Made by a program: the position numbers and the translations under genes. From positions 6,076,001 to 6,140,000 of the forward strand of contig NC_003284.9 of NCBI RefSeq assembly GCF_000002985.6: 64,000 bases of DNA, written 5' to 3'. This document shows, piece after piece, positions 11,979 to 25,216 of this stretch. Origin of the DNA: Caenorhabditis elegans. Taxonomy: Eukaryota > Nematoda > Chromadorea > Rhabditida > Rhabditidae. A model generated the notes under the pieces. The model had not been told where the DNA came from and did no database searches. It worked only from the letters and a program-made list of their open reading frames with translations. Position 1 is the stretch's first letter, and every line of letters begins with the position of its first letter.

Positions 11979-12355
11979 ATGAACTCATCTGCTAGTTTCC
12001 TTGCCTTTGCAATGCTGTTAGCTACTGCTTTCGCTGAACCTGGAAACCGTTACGGATAGCCAAGTTCTTATGAGAGATTCCTTGAAAAGGTTTGTTAACT
12101 GCATTTTCTTGATCAGAAGCATTTGTTAGCCAGAATTTTAAACTCAAAATAAATATTGCAGAAAGGCGTGTGGGATTACAACCGCAACGAGGTACGTTCC
12201 GATTATGGACGCCGTGGGAATTACGAGCGCAATCTCAATGACCTGTGTGCTGACTGGAGACGTCAAACTCATTGGGGACAAACGACTACAGATCCAACAG
12301 ATTCCAACAACCAACTGGTGGATACGGACGTTACGGTTTCCCAGGAGGGAAATAA
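11979..12355 (+). pseudogene. Decayed copy 4 of the secreted protein family
   Basis: Aligned to copy 3, this copy keeps the start, signal peptide, intron position (exons 11979-12089 and 12162-12355), stop and poly(A) signal (12389). It has two disabling lesions. The Trp codon of the NRYGWP motif is TAG at 12057-12059. One A is missing from the run at about 12280-12282, which shifts the frame after the WGQ motif; beyond that point the family tail is readable in the next frame (RFQQPTGGYGRYGFPGGK). The usual Tyr-Asp after NDL is also changed to Cys-Ala. In total this is one nonsense change, one single-base deletion and a weakened TATA box. It is a recent pseudogene unless the reference sequence is wrong here. 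Confidence 0.85.
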
Positions 12356-13390
12356 ATTTTTGATTGTGATTATAATTTTTCAGTCAGTAATAAATCGATC
12401 ATCAATTTTATGTTTGGAGTTGTGTATATTTGTAACAAACTGTTCAAATAGTTATTTAAGTTTTTGACTGTTTTGCAAAAGTAGTCTATGTCTTGCTACG
12501 ACTCATTAGGTTTTTTAATGACATGTACTGGAAACAATCTGCATAGGAAGCCAAAAAGTATTCTCAGAACAAAATTTTCAATACCAATATTTGTGAGCTT
12601 TTGTCTATCGGCAGTAGTTGCTGGAAAGTACTTTGCGCGCCTGCAACAAAACATTTCAGAACGCCGAATGGCTTGTAGCATTGCGTGAACTAATTTTTTC
12701 AAAAACGGCATACATATTTTGTTCAAAAAATTTGTGGAATGAAACCGGTGTTGCTGAGGTATTTTTGAATGTTTATTTCAAATTTGTATGTTTGGATACG
12801 AGCTCCAATAACTATGGGTCGCACTGCATTGATTTTTTTTTTAATTTTGAGAAGATTGTGGCGACATTTTCAATTTATGCAGGTGACTTTGCTACTACAA
12901 TGAGAGAAGTTTTAGTTTTTGGAAAGACTTTTTTCATGCAAATTCGTGGGTTGTTCTCCCATTTTTTCTTTGAAAACATGTTTTACAACACTGTTGGTCT
13001 GAAAAAGTTTAAAAACTATAAACTCAATTATTATCCAAAATCAAATTCATTGCAAAACCAATGTTGATAAAGAAAATAATTAAATAGTTAAAAGTGAAGA
13101 CCAGTAAGACAAAGTTAAACGCTGGGATATTTCACAAACAAAAGCTGTTCTATGTTTTGAACGTCCAGTATTCCATGAAATAAAAGGGGTAGGAGAGCCA
13201 TTTTCAGTTAAAACACTATGTTGACCGCGTTTCAAGATGAGAAAAAGAAAAAAGAAAAAATGGGGGTGAAGATTTGGTATCGAGGAAGAAAAGGGGGAAT
13301 TGAGAACAGGAAAACAACAAAAACCGTTCGAAAGAACTTATAACATGACAAATAAATAAGTTTTTAAAGAAATCGAACAAATTCGATCGT
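12356..13390. other. Spacer between the cluster and hsp-3
   Basis: Contains the copy 4 poly(A) signal and the hsp-3 3' UTR, which lies just below 13391 on the minus strand. A 149-codon plus-strand open frame at 12618-13067 is Phe-rich, lacks an ATG at its start and resembles nothing; I treat it as chance. Confidence 0.55.
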
Positions 13391-15910
<2,520 letters not shown>

Positions 15911-16171
15911 CTAGGACTGCTTCTGTTTGTAGGTCGTCTCTCCCGATAGACCGCCCGAATGCTCAAGGTCGACTGTAGGCCGAAATGGTACCGTCAACCG
16001 ATGGGAGTGGTGAAGGGAGAGCAAACTGACGGATCGACGAGCGCATCGAGAGGGAGAGAGCGAAGGAACGAACTGCCGAATCGTCGACGTGGCCTAGGAC
16101 GATAGGACAAGGCAACGTCAGCACAGCGAAGGCTCACCGTGTGCAGCGCGCAGAGACGCAGAGTCATTCGG

Positions 16172-16190
16172 CCAATCGGCGAGCGCCGCG
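16172..16190 (+). promoter_or_regulatory. ERSE-like element upstream of hsp-3
   Basis: CCAAT, nine bases, then CCGCG. This matches the ER stress response element CCAAT-N9-CCACG with one mismatch and exact spacing. It lies about 410 bp upstream of the hsp-3 ATG in the GC-rich block. ERSEs work in either orientation and control BiP genes in mammals, so the location is apt. Function here is inferred. Confidence 0.45.
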
Positions 16191-16248
16191 TGTGGCCCTG
16201 TGTGCGCGTTTGTGTGCGAGAGTGTCGTGAGTGGAGGGTGTCCGTGGG

Positions 16249-16256
16249 ACACGTCA
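16249..16256 (-). promoter_or_regulatory. UPRE/XBP-1-type TGACGTGT site upstream of hsp-3
   Basis: Read on the minus strand this is TGACGTGT, matching the XBP-1/ATF6-type UPRE core TGACGTG. Two further ACGT sites lie nearby: TGACGTTG at about 16113-16120 on the minus strand, and ACGTGG at 16087-16092. Clustering with the ERSE-like motif upstream of a BiP gene supports unfolded-protein-response control. Confidence 0.45.
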
Positions 16257-17311
16257 GTTACTAGGTTGCGTTGCGGTTGCGCTGCGTGTTTTATACCAAA
16301 TTTAGAGAGCACTGTTATGGAAACGGCAGGTGAGAGTAAGAAAGAGCTATAGAAAGAGAGAAAGAAAAATCGGAAAAGGCCAAGTGTATAAGTGGTGACA
16401 TGATTTAGAAAGAAACGAGTTTTAGAATCATTTTTTGTTGCTAAAAGCAGATACACTAGATATTTAAACCAAAAAACTAAAATCAACTGTTTTAAAAATA
16501 CACAAAATTCTGCGCATTTTGTAACGCTTTCGAAGAAATTATCCAGAATCTCTCCTATTTGGGAATCAACAAATTCAAATCCAACCAGACGCAATTGAAC
16601 TAAAGTACACATAAAAAGTAGGTCAGGATCGGACTCGAGACACGTAGTACTTTGGCCGATAATAGCGGCTGTGTTGGACGATGGGGGAGAAAGCGATTGG
16701 AGATACGTTATGCTGGAGATAAGAATCTCTGCAATGTGAATTGGTTGAGATAAGATTCATCAAAGGTTATTGCATGGCTTGGAGAAGGGTCGAATTAGCT
16801 AGAAGGGTTCTAAAATTCTAATGTTTTTGAACTGAAATAAACATACTTTTCAGTTTTATAAATGGGTAATTGACCACATCCAAATCGCAACTTAGTTTTT
16901 TATTTTTCATATAAATGGTAAAATGCTAGCTCAAAAGTAATCAGAAAATCAAAAAAATGTATATTACATTCGATTTTCAAACGCCAACTTTCCCATGTAA
17001 GCGTTTTAAATGTGATTAGCTTGCAATCAAATAAAAAAAACTCGATTTCTCGATTTTCCCATCAGAACTGACCTCCATTATCCGAAGAAGACTTCTTCAG
17101 ATCCTTGTTATCAATGGGGCGCACTTACTCAAACCTTTGTTTTTAGTACTACACGCCCGCCATTTAACCAACCGCCGCCCTTTAAGTTTTCAGTTTGACG
17201 TTTAGAGGTTGACGACAAAAACATACATTACCCTTATCTTGACTGTACGCTGTTTTCAAATTTTTGCCATCTATTGATTCTATTATTCGTTTGTTGCAGA
17301 CAAGGAGTGAA

Positions 17312-20300
17312 ATGTGGCGTCGAATATTACTTCTGTCCATTGTTATCTCCACAATAACAGGGAAATTTCACCATTTGGCATTGAGGGTTTGTAAAAATAT
17401 TAAATAAACAAGAAATGATTGGAAATGGGAACGTAATTCAGGCCGATTCGAGAAGAAACATTATCATCAGTGATTTTTCATATGGCACCAATGGCACATT
17501 GAGCATTGCAATCAATAATTTCACTGTTCCAGAGAAAATTAAAGATTCCGTCGACTCAACTGAAAATGCTGATAAATTAGTAAGCACTACTATCTGTCCA
17601 CAAGTGCTAACGTGCACATATCGATTTTTGCAGGGCGTTATTGGTTTCTCGTTGTCATTGGGTTCCAGTATAACACGAGGTGTTGGATCAAATCCACATG
17701 TTTGCCAGTTGCAGGTAAGTATTCAACTTTAAATAAAATTATATATAGTTGAAACATTTTTGAAACTATGTAAGTAGAGAATTACATAACAAACATATTA
17801 AAAGTTAAATTAATTTGAAAAGCATGACTTTTTTCCGTTGATTTGTTTGCAATTCAAAAATTTCAGCAAAAAACGAAAGTAAAAAAGTATAAAATTAGCG
17901 TCATTTTAGTTCATTTGAGTTTATATTACGCTTAAACTCACCTTTAGTGTGCTAATATGAAAAATAACGTAGTGCACAAACTTTTCAGAAAAATGTTGAA
18001 ATTTTTATTTACTGTCAAAAGTGGTAATTTAAAAGCTTTCACCGATAATAATTTTAGACGTTGACCAAAAATATTAAAATTATTTTTTATACATACTATT
18101 TTTTAAAATTATAACCGTCTGACATTTTGACATTTCTGAAATTTCCCGAATCCAAATTTCTCAAAAATTTGGCAGTTTTCCAAAGCTTCAATTGAATATT
18201 TTGAAAATTCTAAAACAGTGTAGAATGTTTCCTCAAGATGTGTGGTCATTTTTGGTTATTTCAAAAACATTTAGACAAAAACCCCACCTTTCTTAGTTTT
18301 TAATTATCACAGTATTTTACTTTTTAGCAAACCGACCAAGGATACGATGCGATATTCTTTTTCGCCGATCTGCCAAACAAACAGCTCCGAGTGTATCGCA
18401 GTGGTATTGGGAGATATATTCAAATCTGCGGAACAGCTCATGAGTAAGAACAGAGAAACTTCTTATACGTATTTGTTTTTTTTTTACTTTCTAGGTGTCA
18501 AAATACTGACGCAATCAGAACCCCTAAACCGGAAGAACTACAACCGGAAAGCTCTTCCGGACCCGTCGAGCAGCGTGGGTGGTTCCGCAACTTGTTCGGA
18601 AGGTTTCTGAACCCCGGAGCACCACAAATCGCCTACGACAATTATATACCCTTGCAGGTGCAGAATGAAAATCAGTTTTCGACAAACGTAAGCAACTATT
18701 TCATTTGACGTCAGTTTCTAAATTCTTATTTATATTGATTGCAGATGTCGATTCGATTTGATGGGAAAATAGTTGGACAGTATGTTTTCATGTTTCATAA
18801 CTGCTACAATTATAGAGCACATGGATACAGGTGCTCAATTTTTTAAATATTTTTTTTACTTATAGGATTATTTTCAGCGACCGAGTGGCAGTGGATCTGA
18901 CAGTCGACTTGGTGGAACGAAACAAACATTCTTATCTTTCACTTCAAGAAATCGCCAAGCCAGAAATCTACCTGTACATGTCCATTTTGTATTTTGGACT
19001 TGCTGTTTATTGGTCACACTTGTTATGCAGATCAAAGTATGCAAATATTTTTACATTACAGTAAAAAGTTTCAATTTACAGCTCCGAAAACATATATCGA
19101 GTGCACAAATTTATGGCGGTGCTTGTTTTCTTAAAAGCATTGTCAGTGTTCTTCCATGGTCTCAATTATTATTTCCTAAGCAAGTATGGAATGCAGAAAG
19201 AGATTTGGGCTGTTCTCTATTATATTACGCATTTGTAAGTGAGAGTTTTGGACAATTTTTTCAAATTTGCATTATTGCAAACTATTAAAAAAAACACCAA
19301 ACATAAATTTCAGGCTCAAAGGATTGCTTCTTTTCGGAACTCTTATCCTGATAGGTACTGGTTACACGTTCATTAAACAGTTTTTAACTGACCGAGACCG
19401 CAAAGTGTTCATGTTTGTCTTGCCAATTCAGGTAAAACATCATATCGTAAATAATCAAATATGTTTTTGTTTTCAGGTTATCGACAACATCATTCTGATC
19501 ATCCTCAACGAAAGTGAAATTGGAACACAGAATCATGAAACTTGGCTAAAGTTATTTGTCATCTTGGATCTGTTCTGCTGCGCATTAGTCGCTTTTCCAA
19601 TTGTTTGGTAAGATTTCAGATAAAATCTATTTAAAATATTTGGAGGATCATTTTGACTAGAAATTGAAATTAAAATTCAACAGGTTTTTTGAAATATTAA
19701 CAACATAGAACAAACTGACTAATCAGAAAAATTGTACTAGGTTTCGTAAAAAAGATTATCCTATACGTATAACCCAATTTTGATAGAAAAATAACACTGA
19801 TACTGGAAATACTGAAATTTAATTATTTTTTTATAAATTTTAGGTCAATTCAACACTTGGTAGAGGGAGCCACTACAGATGGAAAAGCCGCAGCCAATTT
19901 GGAAAAACTACGTTTATTTCGACAATTTTATATTCTCGTTGTCGTCTACATCTACTGCACGAGGTTTTTTGGCTTCATATTACTCGTGAGTTTTAGAATT
20001 ATAACAATTAAACATGTACAAAAAAAATTCTTAGCTTCAAGCCAGCGCCAGTGGGAAAAGTGTTGAAACCCCACTTTTGTGGTGCCAAAATTCCAAATAT
20101 CACAGTACAACTTTATACAATTTTTTTAAATTTTTGATATTTCGTTTCAAAAACTGGTAATTACTCAGGTTTTACTACTTCATTGAAGTGGTCGGTCAAA
20201 AAAAAAAACTACCTTTGGATTTTATAGTCTACGTATGTTTCAAACATCGGTTTTTAAACAATGTAAGTATAGATTGGGACAGTGCCAAAAAAAATGGCAA

Positions 20301-20938
20301 AATCTCAGTAAATGTCACTTTTTGACTATGAATTCAACATTTGTAAAAGATTTACTATGATATTCGGTCTTTTTGGTAACCTAGGAGCGTGTTCTAACAA
20401 TATCGTCACCGGCTCCTACTCTAATTTTAATCATACATATGTGTGCATAATTATTCCCGTTCAGCACTTAATGCCTGTGAACCTCCAATGGACCATTGTC
20501 GCTGCAGTCGAAATGGTTACCTTCGCATTTTTCATCATCGTTGGCTACAAATTCCGGCCTGCCAATTCACACAATTATCTGCTCTTGAACTCGGATTTTG
20601 ATAGCTATGATGTGGAGACATCGCCGAAAGAAGATAGGAAAGATAAAGAAAACAATGAGCAAGAAATTGATGAGCAGTGAGTCATTCGTTTTATCATCTT
20701 TGTGAAAAAATCAAAACCTTGAGTTGAGAAAATCTTGCAGATTCCTGACAAAAGCCTACTCAGATGCCAATGTGTCGAGGAGATTGGTTTCAGATGAATC
20801 ATCAAACAACCAAACCGACTATCCCCATCAGAAACTTTTGAAGAAACCGTGAGTGGCTTTCAGTATTAATACATAACATTCAATAATAATCTGTATTTGT
20901 TCAGTTCTCAAACCTACGAACAATCATTGCTAGATTAA
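17312..20938 (+). CDS. GPR107/GPR108-type seven-transmembrane protein (LUSTR family)
   Basis: Exons: 17312-17386, 17442-17579, 17634-17714, 18328-18443, 18495-18687, 18745-18830, 18878-19036, 19082-19234, 19314-19431, 19477-19607, 19844-19985, 20465-20676, 20741-20848, 20905-20938, giving 581 residues. A signal peptide and a ~250-residue luminal domain precede seven membrane spans. Family landmarks: [89 protein letters not shown], and the closing VGYKFRP. GPR107 proteins act in the Golgi and endosomes in membrane recycling rather than as proven G-protein receptors. The acidic Lys/Glu-rich tail is cytosolic. A TTGCAG acceptor at 17299 precedes the ATG, as in SL1 trans-splicing. The poly(A) signal is probably AATAAA near 21399. 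Confidence 0.93.
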
Positions 20939-23900
20939 TTATAATCCGTTACAACAACAACAAAAACAACAACGAGTTCAGTGCAAACGGAGGGAGGCTT
21001 ATCAACTCAACCAACCAACTGTTTCGATTATAATACTATTATGGACAGGATGATCATCCAGACTTCTATCGCGTTCTACTCACTATTTTCAAACATTTTG
21101 CTTTTCAAATAACATTTCTACCGGTCCTTTCTAGATGCATGATAATGTGTATATAACTATTTTAAGATAATGATGAAAATTGAAACTGATTTTGAAATAT
21201 GATAAAAACAATTTCAAATTCCATTGCAATATCAATCATTCCTTAGAAAATATTATCATCATTATCTAAAAACTTCAAGATGTATGAACTAAATTTTTTC
21301 AAACATATAGGTGAAAGTACACTGGCCAAAGTGTATAAATTCTAGTCTCCGCCTCCTTTTCCCCATCTCTAATCTTTTTTAGTTGTAACATTTAGTCCAA
21401 TAAATTTCCAGTCGTGTGATGTGATAACTCGAGACTCCCTGTAAAAAAATATTGTTAATTATTTTTCATTCTATTGTGTACTATTTTCTGAACCTTCTGT
21501 GTCTTTGTGTGCTCTATGGTCATCTAGTGAATTCAATATCTTATAATTCATTAATGAAAAGAAGATTTTTTTCCTTACTTAAAATCCTTTGTAACATTGA
21601 TATAACCTCATATTACAACATCTATACAATATTTCATGCAATTCAGAACGACAAACCAACTCTAATGAGGGATCGCCGCATTGGACAGCTGTCCGAGTTA
21701 AAAGGACTAGTGGTAAGAGAGGGGTGAACAAGCATGGCGAAAGGGGGTACGCATTATTGCGTGCGCGTGTTTGCGTACTGCGCGTATTAGCCATTGTCTG
21801 CCGACCACCCGGAATCCGGCCATTTTCTGTGCACCGCAATAGCCAATACCGCTCGATTATTAGTTTTACGAGCCAATTTGCTCTTTTTATAATCCATCTT
21901 AGCTGTTATCGATTTTTTTTCGAGTTTGTATGGTTTTATATGCATTTTTGTTTTGTTATTAATGCTATTATTATTGGGTTAATTGCGCAAAATAGTTTTC
22001 CAAAAGTTTTTATGTTGAAATAATAATTTCCTTCTTTATACTCCTTTTCTAATTATCATCATGGTTTTTTCTCTTTTATCTGTCGTTTCCCTCAAATTGC
22101 AAGAAAAGTGTTTTCTTTTTAATTTAATCACAAAATGATTATTTTTAAATTATTAAAAACAATATGATTTATGGTTCAATTTCAACATTCACTTGATGTA
22201 TATCAATTTATATTGATTTTTCGCGTGAAAATATCTCAAAAGAGCTAATTGAAGCGCGGAAACTTGTTTACTGTGTTCTTTTTCTCTGTCTGATTCACCA
22301 GACATCACAATGCTCAGTTAGAAGGCAAAAACATTTTTTCCTCTCCTATATGCCTCTCATTGTTTTGGCCGTTTTTGGCCGTGTGGATTACTGTTTTACA
22401 AACTGTAGAATAGAATTTTCACACTTTTTTATTTTTCTTGATGTAAAAACTTTGATTTTGAACTGCAATCCGATAGGGGGAGATCTTCATTGAAAAAACG
22501 TTTTACCGCACTAGAATGTTCTCATAATTAATCAAACATTAACCAGTTTTAATCAACTCAAAAAAGTGGAACTTTACCCTTTGATAACAACTCCATTTCC
22601 GACTATGATGGTCAACGGTGCAATGATAAGAGAAACGTCTCCCCCTGTATATTGACATTTATGTGCTTTTTCAATTTTCCATTGACTACATATAAGACAG
22701 TAAGGTGGACAATAGGAAATAGTTTTGCTCTATTTTATGTTTTTGTTCACCACTTCCGTACCTGCAAAAAAGAATTCAGAGCTTGAAACCTTGCCACCTA
22801 TTACGACCACAGTTTGCGTACAAATGAGTGTGTGTGTCCGTTCGCGTCCGGCCAATCCTCTCTTCGTCGCCTAGCCGTTTTTTCGCGCGCCTCGATCTTG
22901 ATTTTCCGCGTTCCTGCAGTTTTCTGTGTTTTTCCGAAACTAGGCAAAATCAAAACGCGGCGCTCGATTTCTTTTCCATTTCCTGTTGACTAAGAAAAGA
23001 GTGTTTTAGTCAATCTTCCAAAGTGGTTTGATTGACATCGACGCCCCTATTTCACCACCAAAGCGTCTTCTTGCCCCCCGCTTCTTTCTTCCCTCATCTT
23101 TCAACCCTTGCCCCATAGATGGATGGCTTTTACATACTTTTGGAATACTTGCACTTCTCCCGCTGCTTGCTCTGTGTAGTTCAAAGTTGTCGAGAAGAAC
23201 AAAAACTGCAAAAGGCATTTTCTTTTTTTTTTGCTTTTTCGCTTCATAGATCGTCGTCATGAATTATGTTTGGCGCGTTTGAGTGAGGTGTGAGTGCAAA
23301 GACCTTGAAAAACATTTCAATCGTTTTTTTCACAGATGAGCAGGTTGCCTATATATCTCCCCTCTCGTCAACTCGCTTTTTGTCACCATTGTTCTTTTGA
23401 CCATTTTTACCACCTCTAACCTTTCGGGTTGATGTGTATCTCAATACTTTTTACGGTTGCGCCGCATTAGACCCCCGCGTTCGGGAGGAGGCTACCCCAC
23501 AAGTGTTGACATACTCTTCAACGTTTCTACGTTTAGTTGTGCCCTCAATTTGTTATTTTGATTTCTTTTGGGCAAACATAACTATATTCCTTTTATTTGC
23601 CAATTTAATGTTTCAAAAAGTCGATTAATTACGTTCACAGCTCCCTTTACGAAATAGTGATGTGAATTGAAAATTTACTGGAGAATGAACTACTGGGTTT
23701 TAAACTTTGTCGTAATAAGTGCAAATAATTAACCGGATTTTTTTCTCAAAATTTGAATACCCGCGCAAATTCTTGCTGAACAAATTTTGTATGTTTTTTT
23801 TCCAAAAAACATTTTTTGTAGCAAATGAATTTAATATATTTTTTATAAAATAACCAAATATCATAATAAAACTTTAAAAAAATTTTGAAAATGTTTTTTA

Positions 23901-25216
23901 TTTTGAGTAAAAAAGCTGTGAAAACTCAGTATTTATATATTTTTTCTATTTTTATTTTTTCAAAAATATTTTTTCATCCAGTTTTGTGCTTTGATTATAT
24001 TCAAAATACTTATATTCAATAATTTCCGCATTGTAGAGATTATAACTTTTTACCGCTTCTGACTCGAAATAAGATTTTGTCCAAAGTTTTTTGATAAGTT
24101 CTATTATCATATTTGGTCATCATATATTATAAATCATGTAACTATATAAATATTTTAGGTCATAGCAAAAATGAATAGGAATTTCAAAAAAAAAATAAAA
24201 GCAAGTCCTTATTTGTTTTGCATACTTTTTCTAAATTTCTTTCAAGTTTTAGTTTTAATGTTAAAAAGTATAACAAACCGTCTAAAACTAATAATAGAGC
24301 GTCTTTACAGTCCAAACAAAATACGTGAAATTGATTTCCCGCCTCTTCAGACTTTTTCAAGCTGAAATATTTCGATCTCAACATTTTTGTTTAAATTTTG
24401 TAATAGCACAAAGTTCCAGAGTGCATTCTACATGTTTAACCATTTTTCCCCATTTCCACATTTTTCAATCGATGAAAAATTAATATAATGGCGTCGGATG
24501 AGACATACATTCTTTTATTTTCAAAATGTTCAGAAAAAAAGTTCCACTCACACCTCGTGATACAGTGACTCAGCCACTTTGAAATGACCAATTGTTAGAA
24601 AACTATTTAGTTGGTGGTTATAATTTACGTTTATATTTTAAATCATTTGACATGTTTCTCATTAAATTCCTTGGTAAATAATTTGTATTCCATCCATCAC
24701 AATTTTCACAAGGACAAATACATAAATCATATTGTATTGTCGTATTAAGAAAGAAAAAAAAAACCAAATCTTGTTCGATTTTACTGTTTTTATAGTCATT
24801 CGAATGATGAATGATGGGTATGTAGGAAAGGTATGTACATAATATTACACAACTATATATTCCAAACTTCATTATACCGATAAGAAATTCAACGAAATTC
24901 TCCGACTTTTAGAGAAAAAGTTTGATAAGAGTCGATAGGCCTACATTTTGGCAGAACGAAAATTGTAGCCTGTTCTTTGGGGGTTTGAAGCTTGCGGGGC
25001 AACACAGGGGCATCATAGGGCAACACAAGCAACAAGAGAAGACCCTCGCTAGTTTCGCTTTTCTTTTTTCCTTTGTTCGATATCAGATTTCGAATCAGTA
25101 CGTTCAAATCGGTCTTCGTCTCATCACTTGTCCTTCTCTCGCCCCCGTAAAACACTCGTCTCGACTTTTCCCCCTACACTACTATATTCTGTTATTCCAA
25201 AATGCGTTTGTTCCAG
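20939..25216. other. 4.3-kb intergenic region upstream of the TMCC gene
   Basis: After the ~460-bp 3' UTR of the preceding gene, this is mostly AT-rich DNA interrupted by two GC/CpG-rich islands, about 21.66-21.85 kb and 22.78-23.54 kb. These look like promoters or 5' non-coding exons. The second holds a GT run, a CCAAT box (about 22851) and GCGCGC. No convincing coding exon is seen; open frames at 21452-22023, 23006-23260 and 24922-25314 lack family similarity. Confidence 0.5.

Noticed and set aside
12618..13067. 149-codon plus-strand open frame
   Set aside because: No ATG at its start, Phe/Lys/Asn-rich composition expected of AT-rich DNA, no splice context and no recognised similarity.
16118..16612. 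164-codon minus-strand open frame upstream of hsp-3
   Set aside because: It covers the GC-rich promoter block and changes composition midway; its C-terminal part simply translates promoter DNA. No family match is recognised.
25202..25216. Upstream in-frame ATG for the TMCC gene
   Set aside because: The TTCCAG just before 25217 is a strong acceptor that would remove this ATG from the mRNA, so 25217 is preferred.
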